From Alphaproteobacteria bacterium (GTDB taxonomy: Bacteria; Pseudomonadota; Alphaproteobacteria; ATCC43930; CGMCC-115725): a stretch of 7,138 nucleotides of DNA. Shown piece by piece: positions 1 through 6,147 of this stretch. Numbering within the stretch: position 1 is the stretch's first letter; every line of letters begins with the position of its first letter. Location: contig VAZT01000172.1 in assembly GCA_005884825.1 (NCBI GenBank), positions 1 to 7,138 on the forward strand, written 5' to 3'. Below the pieces are notes generated by a model, which worked only from the letters and a program-made list of their open reading frames with translations, was not told the origin of the DNA and did not search any database. The position numbers were made by a program, and so were the translations under genes.

Positions 1-139
1 CCAACAGGGCAAAGCTCGCTACGTAGCAGAGGACGACCGCGCCCGACGGACCGATGCGGGTGAACCCGTCGGAAAGCTTCAGTGAGGTCGTCCCGCAGAT
101 CTCCAACACGATCGCGGCGGCGAGATAGACGCCACTCAT
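1..139 (-). CDS. Small multidrug resistance (SMR/EmrE-type) transporter, N-terminal part, 3' end outside the window
   Basis: Only the first 46 residues are present; the gene runs off the left edge. The protein opens with a hydrophobic helix, MSGVYLAAAIVLEICGTTSL, then KLSDGFTRIGPS and the start of a second helix. This matches the first helix, loop and second helix of EmrE-like proteins: Glu13 sits where EmrE has its essential Glu14, and the segment G-T-T-x-x-K-x-S-x-G-F-T-R is the family signature. Known members are inner-membrane dimers of about 105-110 residues with four helices that exchange protons for cationic drugs, or for guanidinium in the Gdx/SugE branch. The substrate cannot be told from this fragment, although the GFTR loop is more EmrE/Qac-like. 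The start ATG overlaps the TGA of the upstream CoA-transferase as ATGA, with no clear ribosome binding site, so translational coupling is likely. Confidence 0.88.
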   Translation of the reverse strand, partial: MSGVYLAAAIVLEICGTTSLKLSDGFTRIGPSGAVVLCYVASFALL

Positions 140-1257
140 TGCACAAACTCGGCGCGCACCGCCGCGGTGTGCTCGCCAAGTGAAGGAACCCGGCCGGGCT
201 GCCGCTCGTCCTCGAATATCGCTGGGGCAGGTGGCAGCCGAACCGAGCCCTGTGGGGTCTCGACCGCGATCCGCCGGAGATGCGGATGCTGCGAGAAATC
301 CTCGACCGTGTTGAAATTGCCGAAAGCAATCTCGGCGGATTTCAATCGCTCTGCGAGCGCGGCGCGCGAATGGCGGGCAAACTCTGCGGCGACCCGCGCG
401 TCGACCTCGGCGCGGTGCGCGACCCGCCGGTTGTTGTCGCTGAAACGCGGGTCCTCGGCGAGCGCGGCATCGCCGAGGAATTCGGCGCAGAAACGCCGCC
501 ATTCCCGCTCGTTCTGGATGGCGATCAGGATCTCCTTGCCGTCGCCGGTCGCAAACACGCCATAGGGCGCCACCGAGGGGTGGGCAAGACCCATCCGCTC
601 CGGCGCGCGGCCGCCGTAATCGAAATGGATCAGCGGCACCGCCATCCATTCCGCCGTCGCGTCGAACAACGATACGCGGATCAGCGCCCCGTCCCCGGTG
701 CGCTGCCGGGCAATCAACGCTTCGAGGATTGCGGCATACGCGTTGAGCCCGGCCGCGATGTCGGTCACCGAAGCGCCGACCCGGCCCGGCGCCTGCACCG
801 GTCCGGTCAGCGAGGCGAGGCCGGTTTCCGCCTGGATCAGCATGTCGTACGACTTCATGTCGCGGTAGGGGCCGCTCTCGCCATAGCCGGAGATCGAGCA
901 GATGACGAGCCGTGGACGATTGCGTCGCAGCTCGTCGAGGTCGAACCCCGCGCGCGCAATGGCGCCCGGCATTAAATTCTGTACGAGTATGTCGGCACGG
1001 GAGATTAGCCGGGCAAGCAGATCATGGTCGTCCGGGTTCTTGATGTCGAGAATGACGGATTCCTTGCCGCGGTTGAGCCACACGAAATAGCTGCTCTGGC
1101 CATGGGCCGCACGGTCGTAGCCGCGCGCAAAATCTCCTTCCGGCCGCTCGATCTTGATGACCCGGGCGCCGGCATCGGCAAGCCGGCAAGTGCACAGCGG
1201 TGCGGCGACCGCCTGCTCGACCGACACCACTAGCATTCCTGCGAGCGGCTGACCCAT
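136..1257 (-). CDS. Family III CoA-transferase (CaiB/BaiF family)
   Basis: This 373-residue protein has the usual length (about 370-400) and layout of family III CoA-transferases, which move CoA between carboxylic acids through an aspartyl-CoA thioester in the cytoplasm. Visible signatures are the N-terminal fold with LADAGARVIKIERPEGDFAR (26-45), the LNRGKESVILDIKNP block (61-75), ISGYGESGPY (122-131) and GASVTDIAAGL (161-171). By alignment by eye, Asp166 is the catalytic Asp that equals Asp169 of formyl-CoA transferase. The C-terminus ends with the common SLGEHT motif. The donor and acceptor acids cannot be read from the sequence. The start ATG is preceded by a good Shine-Dalgarno, GGGAGA, six bases upstream. 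Its 3' end overlaps the SMR gene by four bases, so the two are probably cotranscribed, although no functional link is obvious. Confidence 0.93.
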   Translation of the reverse strand: MGQPLAGMLVVSVEQAVAAPLCTCRLADAGARVIKIERPEGDFARGYDRAAHGQSSYFVWLNRGKESVILDIKNPDDHDLLARLISRADILVQNLMPGAIARAGFDLDELRRNRPRLVICSISGYGESGPYRDMKSYDMLIQAETGLASLTGPVQAPGRVGASVTDIAAGLNAYAAILEALIARQRTGDGALIRVSLFDATAEWMAVPLIHFDYGGRAPERMGLAHPSVAPYGVFATGDGKEILIAIQNEREWRRFCAEFLGDAALAEDPRFSDNNRRVAHRAEVDARVAAEFARHSRAALAERLKSAEIAFGNFNTVEDFSQHPHLRRIAVETPQGSVRLPPAPAIFEDERQPGRVPSLGEHTAAVRAEFVQ

Positions 1258-1263
1258 TTTCTA

Positions 1264-1269
1264 TCTCCC
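1264..1269 (-). promoter_or_regulatory. Ribosome binding site of the CoA-transferase gene
   Basis: Read on the minus strand this is GGGAGA, six bases before the ATG at 1257-1255. It fits the anti-Shine-Dalgarno well and supports the chosen start. Confidence 0.7.
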
Positions 1270-1292
1270 AAATCGCACACACGAAGCGCCGG

Positions 1293-1322
1293 TTGAGGCT
1301 ACGACGTTTTCTCCCATATTCA
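1293..1322 (+). promoter_or_regulatory. Possible promoter for the SDHAF4-like gene
   Basis: TTGAGG (1293-1298) and TATTCA (1317-1322) are separated by 18 bases, a weak sigma70-like pair in the 69-base divergent gap. If used, transcription would begin at or very near the ATG at 1327, giving an almost leaderless mRNA. That would agree with the absence of a Shine-Dalgarno there. The assignment is made by eye and may be chance. Confidence 0.22.
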
Positions 1323-1326
1323 GTAC

Positions 1327-1482
1327 ATGAAGGAAAAATCTCCCGACACTACCGAGCCTCGTCCTGCCACTTCGCCCGAAGCGGCTCGACCGCAGCAGCC
1401 GCGCGAGATCGGCGGTCCAAAAGGACCCGAGCCGACCCGCTATGGCGACTGGGAACACAACGGGCGGTGCACCGATTTTTGA
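1327..1482 (+). CDS. DUF1674 / SDHAF4-like succinate dehydrogenase assembly factor
   Basis: This 51-residue protein has a variable, polar, Pro-rich N-terminal half and a conserved tail: EIGGPKGPEPTRYGDW at 27-42, then E-H-N-G-R-C and the terminal T-D-F. That tail, ending exactly in Asp-Phe, is the signature of the DUF1674/SDHAF4 family, found in Alphaproteobacteria and in mitochondria. In eukaryotes, SDHAF4 binds the flavinylated SdhA subunit and helps it join the rest of complex II; the same role is inferred here in the cytoplasm. The length is normal for bacterial members. The start ATG at 1327 has no clear Shine-Dalgarno, and there is no better in-frame start nearby. No sdh genes are in the window. 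It faces away from the CoA-transferase. The identification is firm from the tail; the function is by family. Confidence 0.9.
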   Translation: MKEKSPDTTEPRPATSPEAARPQQPREIGGPKGPEPTRYGDWEHNGRCTDF

Positions 1483-1669
1483 GACGCTGATTCGCCCTGC
1501 CTATTCGGCCCAGGGCCCGACGCCGCACCCGCCGCCGGGCACCCCGCCCGAAAGGCCGCCTGACCCCGACGAGCCGACACCGATCACCGAGCCGCCCGAC
1601 CCGGTCCCGGTGCCGCCGGTCGAACCCCCGCCGCCGCCCGTACGCGATCCGCCGGCTGCTTCGGCATAG
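1442..1669 (+). CDS. Small proline-rich ORF of unknown function (doubtful)
   Basis: This 75-residue reading frame has 27 prolines, mostly after residue 18, in runs such as PPDPVPVPPVEPPPPP. I recognise no family. For it being real: the codons after 1483 have a strong G/C preference in third positions, like the true genes here, and the frame is open up to a clean TAG. Against it: the only ATG (1442) lies inside the SDHAF4-like gene in another frame, a 41-base overlap over that gene's most conserved codons. It also has no ribosome binding site, and proline runs are easily produced by GC-rich DNA. If made, it would be disordered and cytoplasmic, since there is no signal peptide or membrane segment. 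It could be translated by coupling to the upstream gene. Confidence 0.38.
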   Translation: MATGNTTGGAPIFETLIRPAYSAQGPTPHPPPGTPPERPPDPDEPTPITEPPDPVPVPPVEPPPPPVRDPPAASA

Positions 1670-1670
1670 G

Positions 1671-1698
1671 TTGGCGCTCAAGTCCGATCGGCTGTAAA
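1671..1698 (+). promoter_or_regulatory. Candidate promoter of the cyclase-murL-murD2 operon
   Basis: TTGGCG (1671-1676) and TGTAAA (1693-1698) are 16 bases apart, each matching four of six bases of the sigma70 consensus. They would give a leader of roughly 20-25 bases before the ATG at 1728. The element lies in the only stretch between the proline-rich ORF and the operon. Found by eye, without scoring against background. Confidence 0.32.
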
Positions 1699-1710
1699 AG
1701 TGCGGGCTGC

Positions 1711-1720
1711 AGGATGAGGA
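1711..1720 (+). promoter_or_regulatory. Ribosome binding site of the first operon gene
   Basis: AGGATGAGGA contains two AGGA-like cores; the nearer one (GAGGA, 1716-1720) is seven bases before the ATG at 1728. It decides this start for the DUF1445 gene. Confidence 0.65.
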
Positions 1721-1727
1721 TAATTCG

Positions 1728-2528
1728 ATGGATCTAGGATCTTCGCGGGCTGTCGAAGCCGGTAGGCGCGAGCGAGCACGAATCCGGTCGCGGGACCTTT
1801 GCGGGCCGACGGCGGGACTGGCGCCGGGTAACGTCCAGGCCAACCTCGTCATTCTGCCACAAGCGCTGGCGCACGACTTTCTGCGGTTCGCCCAGGCAAA
1901 TCCGAAACCCTGTCCGGTGCTCGCAGTTTCCGAGCCGGGCGACCCGCGCCTGCCGAGCTTGGGCGAGGATCTCGACATACGCACCGATCTGCCGCTCTAT
2001 CGCGTCTGGCGCCGCGGCGAACTCGTTGAAGAGCCGCCGGAGATTTCGCATGTGTGGCGCGACGACCTCGTCAGCTTTGCACTCGGCTGCTCGTTCTCGT
2101 TCGAGCATGCGCTCATCGAGGAAGGGATCGAGCTGCGCCATATGACCTGCGGCTCGAATGTGCCGATGTACCGGACCAATATCCAATGCCGTGCGGCAGG
2201 ACCATTTGCCGGCCCGCTCGTCGTCTCGATGAGGCCGCTCAAGCCGAACGACGCAATCCGCGCAATTCAGATCACGTCGCGCTTTCCCTCAGTGCACGGC
2301 GCACCGGTGCATATCGGCTTGCCGGCAGCGATCGGCATCGCCGATCTGGCGAAACCCGATTACGGCGACGCCGTGCCGGTCGAAGGCGACGAGCTGCCGG
2401 TATTCTGGGCCTGCGGCGTCACTCCACAGGCGGTTATCGCCCAGGTCAGGCCGGAGTTCTGCATCACGCACGCGCCGGGTTCGATGCTGATCACCGATCT
2501 AGTCAATTCGAAATTGGCGAGTCTGTAG
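1728..2528 (+). CDS. DUF1445 family protein, D-glutamate cyclase-like (often annotated as putative hydro-lyase)
   Basis: At 266 residues this has the usual length for the family (about 260-270). Conserved blocks are GPTAGLAPG (26-34), QANLVILP (37-44), WRDDLVSFALGCSFSFE (110-126), NVPMYRTNI (144-152), HGAPVHIG (190-197), WACGVTPQ (227-234) and THAPGSMLITD (247-257). This domain is the N-terminal half of mammalian DGLUCY, a mitochondrial enzyme that converts D-glutamate to 5-oxo-D-proline and water. Stand-alone bacterial homologues are commonly called putative hydro-lyases. There is no signal peptide, so a cytoplasmic location is expected. The next gene encodes the other DGLUCY domain only five bases downstream, so the two probably form one enzyme or act in sequence. 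The first 20 residues are Arg-rich and poorly conserved, but the ribosome binding site supports this start. Family assignment is sure; activity on free D-Glu is inferred. Confidence 0.9.
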   Translation: MDLGSSRAVEAGRRERARIRSRDLCGPTAGLAPGNVQANLVILPQALAHDFLRFAQANPKPCPVLAVSEPGDPRLPSLGEDLDIRTDLPLYRVWRRGELVEEPPEISHVWRDDLVSFALGCSFSFEHALIEEGIELRHMTCGSNVPMYRTNIQCRAAGPFAGPLVVSMRPLKPNDAIRAIQITSRFPSVHGAPVHIGLPAAIGIADLAKPDYGDAVPVEGDELPVFWACGVTPQAVIAQVRPEFCITHAPGSMLITDLVNSKLASL

Positions 2529-2533
2529 GCTCC

Positions 2534-3457
2534 ATGTCGGCCCCGAGTGCGGCGTGCCAGCCGCATTCACGTATAGTGGTGGACGATATCGAGCGGCTGA
2601 TCCAGGTCGATGTCGGGCGCAATGTCGCCGCGCTTTTCGAAGCCGCGAAGGGCGGCTTGTGGAGCGCCGCGTCGGCCCTGGCAACGGCGCCTTCCGCCCG
2701 GGTCGGATTGATCACCGGCTTCTATGTCCCCCAGGGCTCGCCGCCCGCAGCCGAAACCGACGGGCCTGTCGGTGCGGCGCTGCTGGCGAAAGGTCTCGAA
2801 GCGGTCGGCATCAGGTGCCGGCTTTCCACCGACGAGCCGTGCCGCGGCGCCTGCGTTGCTGCTTTGACGGGAGCGGGATTATCAGGCGCGCCGGTCGATG
2901 CTGCCAGTGTCCCCGCGATAGTCGAGATCTGGCGCCGGGCTCAAATCACTCACGCGATCTCCATCGAGCGCTGCGGGCGCAGTGCCGACGGCGCGCCGCG
3001 CAACATGAGAGGGCTCGATATCAGCACATATACGGCGCCGCTCGATGAGCTCTTCACCGCTGGACCTTGGCAGACGATCGCGATCGGGGATGGCGGCAAC
3101 GAAATCGGCATGGGCTCGCTGCCGCGCGAGTTGATCGCGCAGCATATCGACCACGGAGAGACGATCGCCTGCGTCACTCCGGCGCAGCATCTGATCGTGG
3201 CCGGGGTTTCGAACTGGGGCGCCTATGCGCTTCTCGGTGCGCTCGCCGCGTTGCGTCCCGATTGGCGCGAGCAACTGCTCGCCTGCCTTGACGAGAAGCT
3301 CGACAAAGCGGTCCTCGAGGCGACGGTCAATAACGGGCCCGCGGTCGACGGCGTCTCGCGCTTGCGCGCCATGACCGTCGATAATCTCGGTTTGAGCGTG
3401 CACCACAGCAAGTTGCGGGAGATCCGCACACTGGTCCGGGCGGGACATGCCGTATAA
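2534..3457 (+). CDS. DUF4392 family protein, D-glutamate cyclase C-terminal domain homologue
   Basis: This 307-residue protein corresponds to the C-terminal domain of mammalian DGLUCY. Signature blocks are TGFYVPQGSPPAAETDGP (61-78), SIERCGRSADG (143-153) followed by Asn157-Met-Arg-Gly, AIGDGGNEIGMGSLP (183-197), GVSNWGAYAL (224-233) and a C-terminal NNGPAVDGVS (266-275). The Gly/Asp-rich GDGGNEIGMG loop and the ETDGP motif are likely active-site elements, but I cannot assign catalytic residues. The frame is open upstream to 2054, but that stretch is an Arg-rich shadow of the previous gene; ATG 2534 is the first start after that gene ends. Its ribosome binding site is poor, which fits translational coupling across the five-base gap; GTG at 2576 is a weaker alternative start. 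Its 3' end overlaps murL by 11 bases. It probably works with the DUF1445 protein in removing D-glutamate. Confidence 0.87.
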   Translation: MSAPSAACQPHSRIVVDDIERLIQVDVGRNVAALFEAAKGGLWSAASALATAPSARVGLITGFYVPQGSPPAAETDGPVGAALLAKGLEAVGIRCRLSTDEPCRGACVAALTGAGLSGAPVDAASVPAIVEIWRRAQITHAISIERCGRSADGAPRNMRGLDISTYTAPLDELFTAGPWQTIAIGDGGNEIGMGSLPRELIAQHIDHGETIACVTPAQHLIVAGVSNWGAYALLGALAALRPDWREQLLACLDEKLDKAVLEATVNNGPAVDGVSRLRAMTVDNLGLSVHHSKLREIRTLVRAGHAV

Positions 3458-4778
3458 CGAGTTCGTCTTTGAAGACTACCGCTACGACCCGGCGCGATCG
3501 ACCTTAGCGCTATGCTACAGTTACAATGGCGGCCCGCGGTTCGAAGAGCAGCTGATTTTTGATTTTGTTCCGCAGCGGCTTTCATCGGCGTCCAGAGAAG
3601 TGCTAGACCGAATTTTCCGCCTGATCCTGTTGCTGTCTGGGGTGAGCTACTACAAGGCATTTATTCCAAAGATACTGACGTGCCGAGCTTTCGAACTAGA
3701 TGAAGCCACCACAGAATTTCTTGAGAAATTCTATGAAAAAGGTCTGGCCGAATTTGCATTCAGAAACGGCGTCTCGCTGCACTGCCATTTTCGCATTCAG
3801 TCGACTTCGGTTCCGGCAGCCTCACCGATAACTGTCGAGCTCCCGAGAAGGACGTGTGTACCGGTCGGCGGCGGCAAGGATTCGATCGTCACGATCGAAT
3901 GTCTCAGGCAGGGGGGCGAACCGGTGCTGCTCTTCTCGCTGGGTGACGCCGAACCGATTGCTGCCTGCATTCGGGCCGCGCAGCTGCCCTTCATCCGGGT
4001 TCATCGCCGGCTGGACGCAGGCTTGCTGCAGCTCAACGAGGCCGGTGCGCTGAACGGCCACGTTCCGATAACCGGCATTTTGAGCGCCATTGCGCTCGCC
4101 TGCGCCGTGCTGTCCGGGTGCAATGCTGTAGCGATGTCGAACGAGCATTCCGCCAGCGCCGCAAACCTCAGCCTCGATGGGATCGAGATTAATCACCAGT
4201 ATAGCAAGTCCTTCGAATTCGAGCGTGATTTCGCTGGATATGTCGAACGGTCGATTTCGCCGAGCATCAGCTATTTTTCTTTGTTGCGGCCACTGTCGGA
4301 GATCGAGATCGCCCGAAGGTTCTCGAAATACGCGGCGTATTTTGGCGTCTTTCGAAGCTGCAACACGGCATTCCGGCAAGCGCGCGAGGCACGCGGGCGT
4401 CACTGTTGCTGCAACTGTCCCAAATGCCGTTTCGTTTTTCTGGCGCTTTCTCCGTTTATTGCAAAACCGGATCTGATCGGAATTTTCGGCTGCAATCTGC
4501 TCGATGACGAGACGCAGCGCGACGGCTTTGCTGAATTGTGCGGCTTGCGCGCCAACAAGCCCTTTGAGTGCGTCGGAGAGACTTTCGAAAGCGCCGGCGT
4601 GATGTCTCATCTCGCAGATCATCCCGACTGGCGCGACGACAGCATAGTGCGCCGATTGAACGAGGAATTTCCCTCGTTGCGGAATAACCGCCCGGCCGAA
4701 TTTCGGGCGTTATTGGAGGTCAGACACCCACACCGGGTGCCGGCACGGTATTTGGCCATGCTCGATGCGTGCGGCTGA
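3447..4778 (+). CDS. murL: UDP-N-acetyl-alpha-D-muramoyl-L-alanyl-L-glutamate epimerase MurL
   Basis: MurL inverts the terminal L-Glu of UDP-MurNAc-L-Ala-L-Glu to D-Glu, using ATP and releasing AMP and diphosphate; it was first characterised in Xanthomonas and acts in the cytoplasm. The 443-residue protein has a variable N-terminal region and then the PP-loop-like ATP site PVGGGKDSIVTIE (139-151). After that come NGHVPITG (203-210), MSNEHSAS (230-237), NHQYSKSFEFE (249-259), a Cys-rich CCCNCPKCRFVF (320-331) and IFGCN (346-350). The Cys cluster, in the position of the usual C-x-x-C-P-K-C, may bind metal or be structural. The start ATG lies within the end of the DUF4392 gene (11-base overlap), and the end overlaps murD2 by 14 bases. 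Positions 3541-3780 are about 48% G+C by hand count, clearly lower than the neighbours. The pairing with murD2 makes the identification strong. Confidence 0.92.
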   Translation: MPYNEFVFEDYRYDPARSTLALCYSYNGGPRFEEQLIFDFVPQRLSSASREVLDRIFRLILLLSGVSYYKAFIPKILTCRAFELDEATTEFLEKFYEKGLAEFAFRNGVSLHCHFRIQSTSVPAASPITVELPRRTCVPVGGGKDSIVTIECLRQGGEPVLLFSLGDAEPIAACIRAAQLPFIRVHRRLDAGLLQLNEAGALNGHVPITGILSAIALACAVLSGCNAVAMSNEHSASAANLSLDGIEINHQYSKSFEFERDFAGYVERSISPSISYFSLLRPLSEIEIARRFSKYAAYFGVFRSCNTAFRQAREARGRHCCCNCPKCRFVFLALSPFIAKPDLIGIFGCNLLDDETQRDGFAELCGLRANKPFECVGETFESAGVMSHLADHPDWRDDSIVRRLNEEFPSLRNNRPAEFRALLEVRHPHRVPARYLAMLDACG

Positions 4779-6147
4779 CATCGGGACGAGGCGCGTCGCG
4801 GTCTGGGGGCTCGGCCGCGAGGGCCGGGCGGCAATCGCATTCCTGCGACAACGGCATCCGAGGCTGCCTCTGCTGGTGCTGGACGATACCGATGCCGGAC
4901 GAGCGCCCGAGAGTCTCGGCGGCGGCATCGAATACGCCTTTGGAGCGGGCCGGATAGCGGGCGCTCTCGCCAATATCGATATCATCGTCAAATCACCCGG
5001 CGTCAGCCTCTACCGACGCGAAATCCAAGCGGCCCGAGCGGCGGGTACACATGTCACATCGCTGTTGAACCTATGGTTTGCCGAACGGGTCGGCCTCACG
5101 ACGATCTGTGTGACCGGGACAAAGGGGAAGAGCACGACGGCCTCGCTGATTGGGCACATCTTGGCCAGGCTCGGCCGAAGGGTGGCGCTGGTTGGGAATA
5201 TCGGCATCCCGATCACCGGGATCGAGAGTGCGAGGGCCGATACCGCGGTGATCGAGGTCTCCAGCTATCAGGCGGCAGATTTCGACGGGCAATGCGATAT
5301 CGGGGTGCTGACCTCGCTCTATCCCGAGCACATCGATTGGCACCTCTCGGTCGAGAACTATTATCGCGACAAGATCAACCTGCTGAACCACAGCCGCCGC
5401 CGCATCATTCACCGTGCCACGGTCGAAATCGTCGAGCGGTTCGCCGACGGCTCGTCGGCGCGACAGGATTTTTTTTCTGACGATCACGGGATTCATTGCT
5501 GCGGCACCGAGATATTGGACGGTGCGACGGCAATCGGACGAGTGCGTAATGCCTATCTCGCGCGACCCCATAACCTGTCCAATCTGTCTGCGGCATTGGC
5601 CGTGGCCAAATCGCTCGGCCTCGATTCGGCGGCTGCCCTGGAGGCGGCAAGCGGGTTCCAGGGCTTGCCGCACCGTCAGCAGGAGCTGGGTGAGATCGGA
5701 GGGGTGCTGTTTGTCGACGACAGCATCTCGACGATACCGGAATCGACGCTGGCAGCCTTGGCGGTCTATGCGGGGCGCGACATAACGGTCATCCTCGGCG
5801 GGCACGATCGCGGTATCGACTACGGCAAGCTCGTCGAAAGGGCGGTCGCAGGCGCCGCCAAAGCTCTCATTTGCCTCGGCGACAGCGGGGAGCGGATTTA
5901 TTCGCTGGCGCGGGCGGTCGCGACCCGGCGGGACGACGTCGCCTGCGAGATCCACCGTGCTCAGTCGATGGAGGAGGCCGTTGTTTATGCACGGCGAGTG
6001 ACGCCGCCGGGGGGCGTTGTCTTGTTGTCGCCGGCCGCGCCGAGCTATGGTCATTATCGCGATTACATCGAGCGTGGGTACGATTTTGCGGCGAAAGCGG
6101 GGCTGCCGGCGGCGGGGAAATCCAACAGCTATTCGCCTGCCGAATAG
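4765..6147 (+). CDS. murD2: UDP-N-acetylmuramoyl-L-alanine--L-glutamate ligase MurD2
   Basis: This is a Mur ligase of 460 residues in the usual three domains. The N-terminal Rossmann-like part (VAVWGLGREG, 11-20) binds UDP-MurNAc. The central ATPase has the P-loop TGTKGKST (117-124), EVSSYQ (164-169), YPEHIDWH (186-193), Lys203 as the likely carbamylated lysine, and HNLSN (269-273). The C-terminal domain has DDSISTIPEST (318-328), GGHDRGIDY (345-353) and SPAAPSYGHY (422-431). It adds an amino acid to UDP-MurNAc-L-Ala with ATP hydrolysis. The pairing with murL and the changed C-terminal motifs (E. coli MurD has NDSKATN where this has DDSISTI) place it in the L-Glu-using MurD2 group rather than the D-Glu-using MurD. 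The start overlaps the murL end by 14 bases. A run of eight T lies at 5469-5476 with the frame intact. A 10-bp inverted repeat covers the stop codon. Confidence 0.93.
   Translation: MRAADIGTRRVAVWGLGREGRAAIAFLRQRHPRLPLLVLDDTDAGRAPESLGGGIEYAFGAGRIAGALANIDIIVKSPGVSLYRREIQAARAAGTHVTSLLNLWFAERVGLTTICVTGTKGKSTTASLIGHILARLGRRVALVGNIGIPITGIESARADTAVIEVSSYQAADFDGQCDIGVLTSLYPEHIDWHLSVENYYRDKINLLNHSRRRIIHRATVEIVERFADGSSARQDFFSDDHGIHCCGTEILDGATAIGRVRNAYLARPHNLSNLSAALAVAKSLGLDSAAALEAASGFQGLPHRQQELGEIGGVLFVDDSISTIPESTLAALAVYAGRDITVILGGHDRGIDYGKLVERAVAGAAKALICLGDSGERIYSLARAVATRRDDVACEIHRAQSMEEAVVYARRVTPPGGVVLLSPAAPSYGHYRDYIERGYDFAAKAGLPAAGKSNSYSPAE

Noticed and set aside
1494..1516. GCCCTG/CAGGGC inverted repeat as a terminator of the SDHAF4-like gene
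   Set aside because: The stem is only six base pairs, the loop is 11 bases, and no T-run follows; it lies in GC-rich sequence where such pairs arise by chance.
2054..2533. Upstream extension of the DUF4392 frame to an ATG at 2054
   Set aside because: The added stretch is Arg-rich, has no family similarity and lies entirely over conserved blocks of the DUF1445 gene in another frame.
3822..4622. 266-residue open frame on the minus strand over murL
   Set aside because: It mirrors the murL coding sequence and shows no domain or ribosome binding site of its own.
4765..6147. Classical D-Glu-adding MurD, or MurC
   Set aside because: The neighbour murL, the DDSISTIPEST motif and the YPEHIDWH motif fit MurD2 better; there is no MurC-type motif set.
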